From contig FOIY01000004.1 of the NCBI GenBank assembly GCA_900111435.1, positions 372,001 to 436,000 on the forward strand: a stretch of 64,000 nt of DNA. Reading direction: 5' to 3'. The notes under the pieces were generated by a model. It saw nothing but the letters and a program-made list of their open reading frames with translations, was not told where the DNA came from and ran no database searches. A program made the position numbers and the translations under genes. Positions 24,152-34,300 of this stretch are shown in pieces (the stretch's first letter is position 1; every line of letters begins with the position of its first letter). This stretch comes from Ruminococcaceae bacterium KH2T8. GTDB lineage: Bacteria > Bacillota > Clostridia > Saccharofermentanales > Saccharofermentanaceae.

Positions 24152-25510
24152 GTGGAACGCAGAAAACTGCGCGCGTGGGCGTTACTGCTCACTTTTGTGT
24201 GCAGCTGGCTGTCAGCTTGCAACGGAAATGTAGAAGAGACTACTTCTGAGTGGACTGCTCCTAGCGTCACTCCGCATCCGACTCAGACTCCGACACCGAC
24301 AGTATACGTCGATCCGGATCTGCTCGTCGAACTTGATGTGGAAGAAGTTGAAGACGAAGAGGACGGTACGCTCACGGTATATACGTGGACTAATACTTTC
24401 ACCAATCTCCTGAACGAATATACGGACGTCGATTTCGAAGTCGAGCTCATCGATATCAATACGTATTCGACACGTCTCGATCAGGCATTGGCTTCAGGTG
24501 AAGATGCTCCCGATCTTTTTGTATGTGAAGGTAATATCGCTTCAAGGTATATCCATTCAGACAATACACTGCCGCTCAATGATCTCGGTATCTCTTATGA
24601 CGAGATGGGCGAGATGTATGAATATTCACTTCAGTTCGCGGCAGATGACGATAACATAATCAAGGCTATGACATGGGAGCTGTGCCCCGGTGCCGTCATC
24701 TACAACAGAGACGTGGCCGAGGATGTGCTCGGTGTAAGTGAGCCCGAGGATGTTGCTCCGTACTTTGAGAGCTGGGATGCTTTCGGAGAGACTGCAACAC
24801 TCGTATATGATGAATCCGAGGGAGATGTCAGGGTAGTATCCGGTTACGATGATCTCTGGAGAGCTTATTCCGGAGGCAGAACATCTTCATGGGTAGTTAA
24901 CTCCAACCTGAATGTCGATCCCGTCTGGACTGATTTCTTCGATCTGGCTCTCGGCCTTTACGAGGGAGATCTTACTTTCGATACGACGCAGCTCGATTCA
25001 GACTGGCTCGCAAATATGAATAATGACAAGGTGCTTTCATACTGGGGACCCTTGTGGCTCGTTAATATGATCAAGATCCAGGATCCCTACGGACACTGGG
25101 GCGTGGTCATGCCTCCCGAGGAATTCTCCTGGGGTGAGAACTGGATGATGGCTTCGACTTCATGTGATATGAAGGCATCCGTTGCACAGATCATGAGAGA
25201 CCTCGCACTCGATGAAGATAACCTGATCGATATGGCAGGCGACGGCAAGTTCGTGAACAACATGAGCGTCATGGCCGATATCATCGACAGCGAAGATTAT
25301 CAGATGAGCTACCTTAACGATCAGAATCCTTACGGCATCTTTAACGATGTCGCCATGGAGATCGATGCTACTGACGTAACACGCTATGAACAGTCATTTA
25401 ATGACGAGTTCCTTAATATCGTTGCGCTCTATGTAGAGGGTGAATTCGCCTCCAAGGACGATGCCGAAGCGGAGTTCGAGACCATAGTTACGGAGCTTGG
25501 CCTGGTCTGA
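24152..25510 (+). CDS. Extracellular solute-binding lipoprotein (carbohydrate ABC type)
   Basis: A 452-residue lipoprotein with a basic n-region and lipobox LSAC (Cys23 from the GTG start at 24152). After a short Pro/Thr linker, a family 1 solute-binding domain begins at about residue 70: LTVYTWTNTF, then LDQALASGEDAPDLFVCEG, a typical binding-protein segment, and VSGYDDLWRAY. Its length is normal, unlike the two giant relatives upstream. The start is uncertain: an in-frame ATG at 24134 immediately precedes the G-rich stretch GGGGGGA that would serve the GTG at 24152. No permease or ATPase gene is adjacent; the GH94 genes downstream suggest beta-glucan oligosaccharide uptake, which is inference. 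Confidence 0.83.
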   Translation: MERRKLRAWALLLTFVCSWLSACNGNVEETTSEWTAPSVTPHPTQTPTPTVYVDPDLLVELDVEEVEDEEDGTLTVYTWTNTFTNLLNEYTDVDFEVELIDINTYSTRLDQALASGEDAPDLFVCEGNIASRYIHSDNTLPLNDLGISYDEMGEMYEYSLQFAADDDNIIKAMTWELCPGAVIYNRDVAEDVLGVSEPEDVAPYFESWDAFGETATLVYDESEGDVRVVSGYDDLWRAYSGGRTSSWVVNSNLNVDPVWTDFFDLALGLYEGDLTFDTTQLDSDWLANMNNDKVLSYWGPLWLVNMIKIQDPYGHWGVVMPPEEFSWGENWMMASTSCDMKASVAQIMRDLALDEDNLIDMAGDGKFVNNMSVMADIIDSEDYQMSYLNDQNPYGIFNDVAMEIDATDVTRYEQSFNDEFLNIVALYVEGEFASKDDAEAEFETIVTELGLV

Positions 25511-25533
25511 TCTTCTTGTTTTCAATTTGTTAA

Positions 25534-25562
25534 TTCATATTTGAATACCGATAGTGTAAAAT
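25534..25562 (+). promoter_or_regulatory. Sigma-A-type promoter of the cellobiose phosphorylase gene
   Basis: TTCATA (25534-25539), 17-base spacer, TAAAAT (25557-25562), about 44 bases before the ATG. Confidence 0.5.
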
Positions 25563-25605
25563 AAAAATGCTGTTTTCAAATAATTACACATCGGAGGCTT
25601 TCAAT

Positions 25606-28095
25606 ATGAAATTTGGTCATTTTGACGACGTGAAGAAAGAGTACGTCATCAACACACCGAGAACACCCTATCCCTGGATCAACTACCTCGGCAATCAGGG
25701 TTTCTTCTCGCTCATATCCAACACAGCAGGCGGATATTCCTTCTACAAGGATGCAAGACTTAGAAGGATCACGAGATATCGTTACAACAACGTACCTCTC
25801 GACATGGGCGGAAGATATTTCTATATCAACGATAACGGTACGGTCTGGAATCCCGGCTGGTCACCCGTAAAGACAGAACTCGATTCATACGAGTGCCGTC
25901 ACGGTATGGGTTATACGATCATCGAGGGTAAGAAGAACGGCCTTAAGGCAGAAGTAACATTCTTCGTTCCCCAGAACTACGACGGAGAGGTTCAGCAGGT
26001 AGTACTTACCAATGAGAGCTCCGAAACAAAGGATTTCTCCATCTTCTCACTTGCCGAGTGGTGTCTCTGGGATGCTCAGGATGACTGCACCAACTTCCAG
26101 AGAAACTTCTCTACAGGTCGTGTAGAGATCGAAGGATCTACTATCTATCACGTAACAGAGTACAGAGACAGACGTAATCACTACGCTTTCTATACAGTTA
26201 ATGACGATATCGACGGTTACGATACAGACCGTGATGCATTCCTCGGAAGCATCTATAACGGCTGGGAGAACCCCGAGACGGTAAAGGCAGGAAAGGCTTC
26301 CGATTCATTTGCTGACGGTTGGTCTCCCATCGCTTCTCACTACAAGAAGGTAACTCTTGCTCCCGGTGAGTCCAAGACACTCATCTACATCCTCGGCTAT
26401 GCTGAGAATCCTCAGGACAAGAAGTTCGCTTCCGAGAAGCCTGCTAACCTCCTTACAAGAGAGGCATGGGTCCTCAATAAGGAGAAGGCTTATGCCATGA
26501 TCGACAAGTACAACACACCCGAGAAGGTTGCTGCAGGCCTCGAAGAGCTCCGCACAACTTGGGATAAGCTCCTTTCCATCTTCAAGGTTGATACACCTGA
26601 CGATAAGGTCAACCGTATGGTCAACATCTGGAACCAGTATCAGTGCATGGTTACATTCAACCTTTCCCGTTCCGCTTCTTATTTCGAGTCCGGTATCGGT
26701 AGAGGAATGGGCTTCAGAGATTCCAACCAGGATATCCTCGGTTTCGTTCACCAGATCCCCGAGCGTGCAAGAGAGAGACTTATCGATATCGCTTCCACAC
26801 AGCTGAAGGACGGCGGATGCTATCACCAGTATCAGCCCCTTACAAAGAAGGGTAACGCAGATATCGGAGGTGACTTCTCCGATGACCCGCTGTGGATGAT
26901 CCTCTCCGTTGCTTCCTACATCAAGGAGACAGGCGACTGGGGAATCCTTGACGCAGACGTTCCTTTCGATGACGATCCCGACGGAAAGCACACGATGCTC
27001 GAGCACCTAGATGTATCTTTCTATCACATCGTTGAGAACCTCGGACCTCACGGACTTCCTCTTGCAATGAGAGCTGACTGGAACGACTGTATCAACCTTT
27101 CATGCTTCTCAGACACACCCGGTGAGTCCTTCCAGACATACACCAACCCCAAGTTCAAGGCCGAGGGCGGTTACTCCAAGGTTGCCGAGTCCGTATTCGT
27201 TGCAGCTCTCTTCACATACACGGGTCCTGCATACGTAGGTATCCTCGAGCACCTCGGTAAGACAGCTGAGGCAGCTAAGGCTCAGGCTGAGATCGATAAG
27301 ATGAAGAAGAACACTATGGATTCCGCATTCGACGGCGAGTGGTTCCTTCGTGCTTACGATGCTAACGGCGAGAAGATGGGTTCACATGAGTGCGAAGAGG
27401 GTAAGATATTCATCGAGCCCCAGGGCTTCGCAGTTATGTCCGAGATCGGTAAGGATGTCGGAGCTGATATCAAGACACTCGACTCTATCGACAAGTACCT
27501 CAACTGCGAGTTCGGTCTCGTTCTCAATAACCCCGCTTTCACAAAGTACTATGTACAGTACGGTGAGATCTCCACATATCCCGGCGGATACAAGGAGAAC
27601 GCAGGTATCTTCACACATAACAACGCATGGATCATCTGCGCAGAGGCTTATGCGGGAAGAGGAGAGAAGGCTTTCGAGTACTATTCCAAGATCGCTCCCG
27701 CCTTCACTGAGGAGACATCCGATATCCACAAGACTGAGCCTTATGTATACGGCCAGATGATCGGCGGTAAGGATGCTAAGAACTTCGGTCAGGGCAAGAA
27801 CTCCTGGCTCACAGGTACTGCAGCATGGAACATGGTCGCTATCTCTCAGTACATCCTCGGCGTAAAGCCCGAGTTCGACGGCCTCAGAGTTGATCCTTCC
27901 ATCCCTTCCGCATGGGACGGCTTCACTGCTACACGTCAGTTCAGAGGCGACATCTACGAGATCACGATCAAGAATCCCGATCACGTGTGCAAGGGTGTCA
28001 AGAGCCTTACAGTCGACGGTCAGGCAGTAGACGGATGCATCGTTCCCGTAGCAGGTGACGGTAAGACACACAAGGTCGAAGTAGTTCTCGGCTGA
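25606..28095 (+). CDS. Cellobiose phosphorylase (GH94)
   Basis: An 829-residue cytosolic enzyme of glycoside hydrolase family 94. It splits cellobiose with inorganic phosphate into glucose 1-phosphate and glucose, saving ATP in anaerobes. The opening MKFGHFDD, the segment [10 protein letters not shown] and the catalytic region RADWNDC with the general acid Asp491 are typical, and the length matches characterised enzymes of about 810-830 residues. The start at 25606 has GGAGG 8 bases upstream; an earlier frame start at 25567 overlaps the promoter. Codon use is strongly biased (for example ACA, GTT and GCT together with CTC), suggesting high expression. The next gene encodes a longer GH94 enzyme. 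Confidence 0.95.
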   Translation: MKFGHFDDVKKEYVINTPRTPYPWINYLGNQGFFSLISNTAGGYSFYKDARLRRITRYRYNNVPLDMGGRYFYINDNGTVWNPGWSPVKTELDSYECRHGMGYTIIEGKKNGLKAEVTFFVPQNYDGEVQQVVLTNESSETKDFSIFSLAEWCLWDAQDDCTNFQRNFSTGRVEIEGSTIYHVTEYRDRRNHYAFYTVNDDIDGYDTDRDAFLGSIYNGWENPETVKAGKASDSFADGWSPIASHYKKVTLAPGESKTLIYILGYAENPQDKKFASEKPANLLTREAWVLNKEKAYAMIDKYNTPEKVAAGLEELRTTWDKLLSIFKVDTPDDKVNRMVNIWNQYQCMVTFNLSRSASYFESGIGRGMGFRDSNQDILGFVHQIPERARERLIDIASTQLKDGGCYHQYQPLTKKGNADIGGDFSDDPLWMILSVASYIKETGDWGILDADVPFDDDPDGKHTMLEHLDVSFYHIVENLGPHGLPLAMRADWNDCINLSCFSDTPGESFQTYTNPKFKAEGGYSKVAESVFVAALFTYTGPAYVGILEHLGKTAEAAKAQAEIDKMKKNTMDSAFDGEWFLRAYDANGEKMGSHECEEGKIFIEPQGFAVMSEIGKDVGADIKTLDSIDKYLNCEFGLVLNNPAFTKYYVQYGEISTYPGGYKENAGIFTHNNAWIICAEAYAGRGEKAFEYYSKIAPAFTEETSDIHKTEPYVYGQMIGGKDAKNFGQGKNSWLTGTAAWNMVAISQYILGVKPEFDGLRVDPSIPSAWDGFTATRQFRGDIYEITIKNPDHVCKGVKSLTVDGQAVDGCIVPVAGDGKTHKVEVVLG

Positions 28096-28136
28096 TTTAG
28101 CACAGATTTATATAATAAATACCATGAATCCGACAG

Positions 28137-28174
28137 GCGGTCGTCTTAACTGACGACCGCTTAGTTGTTATAAT
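28137..28174 (+). promoter_or_regulatory. Hairpin overlapping the promoter of the next gene
   Basis: A perfect 9-bp stem (28137-28145 with 28152-28160) with loop TTAACT. The loop is also a possible -35 hexamer (28146-28151), 17 bases ahead of a perfect TATAAT (28169-28174). The element could end transcription of the first phosphorylase gene and start that of the second. Confidence 0.55.
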
Positions 28175-28205
28175 CAAAAGGTATTACGCTTTCGGAGGTA
28201 TCACC

Positions 28206-31181
28206 ATGATATTAAGAGGAGAAAAAGCCAGAGAGCAGGTGCGCTCCGCATCGGCAGCTCTTTGTGAGAAGTTCGCTTCAAAAGGTATTAAGGGCAGTGT
28301 AAGTGCACAGTATATTAACCTTGCCGGCAATGCTGTCGTGGCAGGTGTATCAGGTCTTGATTTCGAGTCTCCTTTCGTATCGGTACTCCTTCAAAAGCCC
28401 GAGCTCGATAAGGTGCTCAGAGACTGCTTTACGAACGGAAAGAGCATTCTCTTCGAGTACGACGGTGATGTCAAGGCATATAGCGAGAAGGACGGCACTG
28501 TAGAAGAGGTAGCGATCGATGCTTCCGTAAAGAGCGTTATCAAGGATTCCATCGAGGCTTCCTTCAAGTGGGGCGGAGAATTGAATTCCTGCGGTGAACT
28601 TATCGCAGATCCCGCTACACCCGCTCCCGGACCTCACTACTATACAAATATGCTCATCGGTAACCGTATCGGTTTTGACCGTCCCCTCCAGAGCACACCC
28701 AAGAGTGCCGTAGATGCACTGGGCGGCGGATGCTTCAGAGCACATGCCGATACTCAGGTACTTGCAACAAAGTGGGACTATCTCCCCGAGGAGAACGGAT
28801 TCCCCGCTAACCGTCAGTTCTATATCACTGAGGGCGGAAAGCAGATCTTCTGGTCCGGCACGGCAAGTGACGAGAACCTTAAGAAGGTCGAGACAAAGCA
28901 TTCACAGAACAGAACGATCATCTCCTATGAGCTCAAGGACGGACTTAAGATCACGAGAACGATCTTTATCCTTCCCCAGGACGATAAGATGCCTCTGGCA
29001 TGCGAAGCTCAGATGATCGATATCGAGAATACATCTTCTGCCGACAGGGATCTTCGTATCGTATATACGGGTATGTTCGGTACGAGTGAAGTTCATGCTC
29101 TCCGTGAGGATGTCATCTTCTCTACTGTAGTAGCTCAGTCCGAGGTATTCTTCGATGAAGCTAACGAGATCAAGGCTATTAGCTTTAACCCTAATCCCAA
29201 GTGGACAAAGGGTAATATCAGATACAATACGCTGCTCGTTCATACTGATGACGGCGTGAAGTTCCCCGAGGAGTACTGTGCAAGGTTCGCTGATCTTGTA
29301 GGAAGCGGCACGATCGCTCATCCCGAGTTTATCTCATACCTTATGGACAGACCTTCGAGAAAGGGTCCCGGATTCTTCGCACTTGCTACATCTTTCACGG
29401 TAAAGGCAGGCGGCAGCGTAAGAGCAGATGACTTTACATGCCTTTCATCCGATGCAGTTAACGACAAGTTCGAAGACGAAGTCACCATGAAGGAAGAGCT
29501 TGCTGCTCTTATCTCAAAGTTCAGCGATAAGGATGCGCTTCCCAAGGAGCTCAATAAGGTCATCGACTTTACAAAGAATTACGCTAAGTACTTGAAGATC
29601 GAGCACGAAGATAAGAACTTCGAGTCTTATGTAAATAACAATCTTCCTTTCCAGGTCTTCTATCAGACATTCGTCTCAAGATCACTGGACTGGACGCAGA
29701 AGGGCTATAGAGAGATCGGCTTCAGAGAGATCCAGGATATCTTTGCATCCATGTACTACTTCCGTGGTATGGGTCAGACAGAGTTCGTTAAGAAGCTCCT
29801 TCGCGAGTGGGCAGGCAATGTCTTTGAAGACGGTTATGCTAACCATAACTTCTACTGGACGGGTAAGGAACCCGGCTGGTGGTCTGATGATGCACTCTGG
29901 CTCCTTCAGGCTCTCGACAGATATGTCAAGCTCACGGGCGACTACGATTTCCTCAAGGAGCAGATCAGTGTCGCAGTAGCTGACGGCGAAGAGAAGAAGA
30001 CAAGAACTCTCCTCGAGACGATAAAGGCTATCATCACATATAGTGCAAAGATCTCCGTAGGTAAGCACAACATTCCTCTTATCGACAGAGCTGACTGGAA
30101 TGACTGCTTAAGAGTCGATCCCGATTGTATCGGCGGTGCCGTAAAGATCGAGAAGTATAAGGAGCAGCTTGCAGCTTCCGGAAAGAAGTTCGGCGAAGTT
30201 CCTTTCGAGTCAGAGTATTCCGAGTCCGTCATGAACGGCTTCCTCTTGAAGGTTGCTATCGATGCCGCTAAGGGAATGTTCGAGACGGTAGGAGACAGCG
30301 CATATGCAGCAGAGCTCGATACACTTTCCTCAAAGGTTAAGGAAGACCTCAGAGGCTCCGCTTGGAAGAATGATTTCTTCGCAAGAGTACTCTTTAACAG
30401 ATCGAACAAGCCCGAGCTCAAGTACCTTGGTGCAGCAGGCGATAACCTTCAGGTAGAGGATGCTCCCGGATCTTATTTCCTTAATGCATTCTCATGGTCG
30501 GTTCTCTCCGGTTGTGCGGATGAAGAGCAGATCAGCACAATGCTCGATTCACTCGATAATTACCTGAAGTCACCTTACGGATTCCGTCTCTGCTCGACTG
30601 TAGACTACTCCAAGATCGCACCCAAGATCGACGTAGCACTCTACTACCCCGGAGACAGAGAGAACGGAGGAGTATTTAAGCACGCGAACATGATGGCTGC
30701 AGCTGCTATGCTCAAGGCTTCCAAGGAAGTTGAAGATAAGGCACTTGCCGAGCGTCTTGCAGATACTGCTTACTGGGTAATCGACTGCATCCTTCCTTAC
30801 AGGACCTTGAAGTCTCCCTTCACGGTATGCGGTAATCCCAGGTGGTGCACACAGTACAACAACAGCGACTCCGGTGAGAATATCGGACCTACGCTCTCCG
30901 GTACGTCCACTTGGCTTCTCCTGTGTCTCTTCTCCTGCTTCGGCGTAGAGTTCACGGCAGAGAATCTCATAGTCGAGCCTCTCCTCAGAAAGGATGACAC
31001 ATCGCTTAAGGTAAAGGTCAACAGCGGTGTTGCCGAGTACGAGATCGATATCACGAAGCCTCAGGGCTTCAGCAGAGCCAAGGACGGCGTAAAGGTATTC
31101 TGTGACGGCAAGGAACTCCCGGATACCAAAGTGCCCGTGTTCACGGACGGCAAGGTTCATAACATTGAAGTAAAATTTTGA
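28206..31181 (+). CDS. Cellodextrin phosphorylase-like GH94 enzyme
   Basis: A 991-residue GH94 enzyme. The extra N-terminal region of about 150 residues and the total length fit cellodextrin phosphorylases, which release glucose 1-phosphate from cellotriose and longer chains. The catalytic segment RADWNDC is present with Asp630 as predicted general acid, preceded by the GWWSDDALWL motif. Related GH94 subfamilies (for laminarioligosaccharides or beta-1,2-glucans) cannot be excluded by eye. The start has GGAGG 8 bases upstream. The enzyme complements the cellobiose phosphorylase encoded just before it, so that imported cellodextrins of any length can be phosphorolysed. A terminator follows at 31204-31238. 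Confidence 0.85.
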   Translation: MILRGEKAREQVRSASAALCEKFASKGIKGSVSAQYINLAGNAVVAGVSGLDFESPFVSVLLQKPELDKVLRDCFTNGKSILFEYDGDVKAYSEKDGTVEEVAIDASVKSVIKDSIEASFKWGGELNSCGELIADPATPAPGPHYYTNMLIGNRIGFDRPLQSTPKSAVDALGGGCFRAHADTQVLATKWDYLPEENGFPANRQFYITEGGKQIFWSGTASDENLKKVETKHSQNRTIISYELKDGLKITRTIFILPQDDKMPLACEAQMIDIENTSSADRDLRIVYTGMFGTSEVHALREDVIFSTVVAQSEVFFDEANEIKAISFNPNPKWTKGNIRYNTLLVHTDDGVKFPEEYCARFADLVGSGTIAHPEFISYLMDRPSRKGPGFFALATSFTVKAGGSVRADDFTCLSSDAVNDKFEDEVTMKEELAALISKFSDKDALPKELNKVIDFTKNYAKYLKIEHEDKNFESYVNNNLPFQVFYQTFVSRSLDWTQKGYREIGFREIQDIFASMYYFRGMGQTEFVKKLLREWAGNVFEDGYANHNFYWTGKEPGWWSDDALWLLQALDRYVKLTGDYDFLKEQISVAVADGEEKKTRTLLETIKAIITYSAKISVGKHNIPLIDRADWNDCLRVDPDCIGGAVKIEKYKEQLAASGKKFGEVPFESEYSESVMNGFLLKVAIDAAKGMFETVGDSAYAAELDTLSSKVKEDLRGSAWKNDFFARVLFNRSNKPELKYLGAAGDNLQVEDAPGSYFLNAFSWSVLSGCADEEQISTMLDSLDNYLKSPYGFRLCSTVDYSKIAPKIDVALYYPGDRENGGVFKHANMMAAAAMLKASKEVEDKALAERLADTAYWVIDCILPYRTLKSPFTVCGNPRWCTQYNNSDSGENIGPTLSGTSTWLLLCLFSCFGVEFTAENLIVEPLLRKDDTSLKVKVNSGVAEYEIDITKPQGFSRAKDGVKVFCDGKELPDTKVPVFTDGKVHNIEVKF

Positions 31182-31193
31182 CGAAGATAAGAT

Positions 31194-31240
31194 GTGAAGA
31201 AGGAAGACCGCGATCGTAATGACCGCGGTCTTTCTTTTGC
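31194..31240. repeat. First copy of an identical 47-bp direct repeat (terminator)
   Basis: This segment is identical to 37598-37644. It holds a stem AAGACCGCG/CGCGGTCTT (31204-31212 with 31224-31232) followed by a T-rich tail and acts as terminator of the cellodextrin phosphorylase gene. The two copies bracket the module at 31241-37597. Confidence 0.95.
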
Positions 31241-31262
31241 GGGAAAAACTGATCCTCATAGA

Positions 31263-31291
31263 TTGACACCCAACCCCCATTGAATTAGTAT
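31263..31291 (+). promoter_or_regulatory. Sigma-A-type promoter of the giant surface protein gene
   Basis: TTGACA (31263-31268), a 17-base spacer and TAGTAT (31286-31291), about 35 bases before the start codon. Confidence 0.65.
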
Positions 31292-31325
31292 TGTGCGAAA
31301 GCTAATTTGGTGGGTATAGGTGTTC

Positions 31326-34300
31326 ATGAAAAGTATCGATAGCAGATGGATCAGGTCAGCAGTAACAGTCTTTGTAGCTTTATTCTTCATATCAGCATTA
31401 CCATGGCGAGAAATAAGAGCAGATGCCATAACTCATGGTGAATATGACTGTTCTCCTCTCTCCATAACTTACGATCAGATCTCTTCATGGGATACTACAA
31501 CCCAGGCTGAGTTTACAGTTGTCAATGATTCTGACGTACCGGTTGAAGGTTGGACCTTTGAGCTGGAATTCCCTATAGAAGTATCTGTAAGTAATATCTG
31601 GAATGCTGTTGATCTTGCAGGTGAAGAGACTCACTTGGTCGTCGGTAATCAGGAATACAACTCAACAATAGCTCCCGGTGAAAGCATAACGTTCGGCATT
31701 ATCCTGGAAGGTACAGAATTTGCTCCGACCGCTCCGGCAAGTGTTACGCTTGTTACCGAAACAGAAGAAGAGATAACTGAAATCTCCGAAGAAATCGCTG
31801 ATGAGCCTTGTGAAGAAACTGTAGAATCGGATGCATTTTCTTATGCTGTCTTTACATCAGGCGATGTTAATATCAGCGGGTACATGAGTAATATTTTCGG
31901 TGATATCTATTCAGGAACAGACTTCATATTTCAGGGTTCTGAATTAAATATTGAAGGCACTGTCAGAACAGCAGGTTCTGTAAATGCTTCGGGATATATT
32001 ACCGAGATCGATTCTATAGAAGAGAATACAGAGAGTCTTGAACTCCCTGACCTGGAAGAATATATAGCTGAAAGTTCGGATGATAAAGAGATTCTCTCTT
32101 CAGAAGCATTTGTTTCACAAACAGATATTGTTGCTAACGGCTATTACTATACTGAAGACTGTATCGAGATTAATGCAGTAACCTTAAGTGGTGAAGTCGT
32201 AATGGTTGCTGAAGAGGATATAACCATAAATGTAGATACGATCCCTGAAGGTACAAGCCTTATCCTGTATTCCGTAAACGGAGATATAAAGTTCAACGTA
32301 ACAGAGGCAGAGATAAATGGTATCTTCTATGCTCCCGAAGGAAAAGTAACAGTTAACGCAAACGATGTCTCTGTAATCGGTAACATCGTAGCCAATGAAC
32401 TTGAATTCAACGGATCAGTCCTGAATATCTCAGTCGATGAAGATGTAGTATTTCCGACAGTAACTCCAACAGATGTTCCTGAGATCACGGTTACCGATAC
32501 ACCTACAGAGACTCCCGAGCCTACAGCTGTTCCCACAGAAGAACCCGAAGTAACAGATACACCGACTCCTACGGTAACTGTTGCTCCGTCTTTGACCGAG
32601 ACTCCTACACCGACTGCAACTGCCACTCCAACTCCTACAGAAGAGCCAGTAGATACCGAACTTGATAGTGACGGAGACTATATCCCCGACTACCTTGAAG
32701 TAGAGATCGGAACAAATCCCAATAATCCCGATACAGATGCAGACGGATTAAATGACTATCTGGAGATAATGGTCGGATACGATCCTGCAAAAGCAGATAC
32801 CGACGATAACGGTATCGCTGACGGAGACGAGGATTTCGACGGAGATAATGTTTCTAATCTTGTAGAACTCTCGATCGGAACAGAGATGATGTCAGAAGAT
32901 ACTGACTGTGATGGAATAACGGACGGAAATGAGTTGTATGTTTATTGTTCCAATCCTATGAATCCTGATACAGACGGAGACGGCATCTACGACGGAGATG
33001 AGCTCTTACTCGGCAAGAGCCCTACGGATTCAAGCGACGGAGATATCAGGGTAGAGCAGACCAAGGAACAGGAGTTTTCTAACGAAGAAGATCCTGCGAT
33101 ATCTTCGGTTGAAGTAACCATGGAACTTTCTAACCTTATCGACAGATCCCTCAGGATCAGAGATATGTACAATGTGAATGTCTATGTAACGAATGTCGCA
33201 GGACGCATAGGAAGTCCCATCTCATTTGAGTGTGCTGAAGAATTCGACACAGCAACAGTAGTGATCCACTACGATGAGACTAAGCTCGGAGATACACAGG
33301 AAGAAGATCTCGGAGTTCTGTGGTTCGATGAAGCGAACGGAATATTCGTAGAGCAGGAACAGGCTGTAGTCGATACAGACGCTGATACGGTTACTTTGGA
33401 GCTTGAGCATTTCAGCAAATATGTGTTAGTAGATCTGAATGTATGGGCAAGTAATGTCCCTCCTACATATACACTTGCTGGTCTGGGTGGTTCACATACG
33501 GAAAGACGTAATATCGATGTTGTTATCGGGATATCGCTAAGTGATTGGATGGCGTTATATGTACCTCCGACAAATGATATAGACGAAGAAAGAAGAGATA
33601 TTATAAGAGCTTATATAGAAGAGATCTACGGATATCTTATTGAAGGGGATACGTGTTATTTTGCAATCTATAGTACTACAGGAACCTCTTATCATTTAAG
33701 GCGATTTGAATATTCAGAGGATGGAATTCCTGAAGGGGTAATTAGTAATCTGTATGCAGAACAGTTGGAGGATGTAACGAGTCAGCAAGATCCAAATGAA
33801 TACTATACTGTAGACGATGAGCTTATCCGCATAAATATTGGAGCGTATCCGTTACAATTGCACACTGAAGTAATATCTGCAGGCGGTATGATCTATGCGA
33901 GTGGTTCAACATTCAGAGCCAGTGACGATTTATTTCGATTTAATGATGTGCGCATTAATGTAAATCAAGACAACGATGAGATCTTAGGACAGATACGAAA
34001 CATAATTGATGGTAATCCTATTTCCTGGGACGATTCTGACGAAGACGGAATTCCGGATGTTATTGAAACTGAAGGAATGCACGTTCTCAATAGTGACCTG
34101 GTATATTATTCTGATCCGACAACTCCGGATTCGGATATGGATACTCTGACAGACGGTGAAGAGATGGGCACGATGCATAGGATCTTAAGGATCGATGAAG
34201 ATACTGTCCAGATCGATAGAGTGAACCTGCTTAATATCGACGAGGTTGGAACAAGTGACTTTGCATATCTTGAGTCCTATATACCTGAAAATCCCAACGA

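Noticed and set aside
32460-33060. Dockerin or LPXTG anchoring of the giant protein
   Set aside because: The DxDxDG repeats follow the TSP3 pattern, not the paired 22-residue dockerin pattern, and no LPXTG plus hydrophobic tail exists at the C-terminus.
33510-34010. Functional VWA/MIDAS metal-binding domain in the giant protein
   Set aside because: The position of the first metal-site Asp is Gly (GISLS), so classical metal-dependent adhesion is unlikely; only the fold resemblance is reported.
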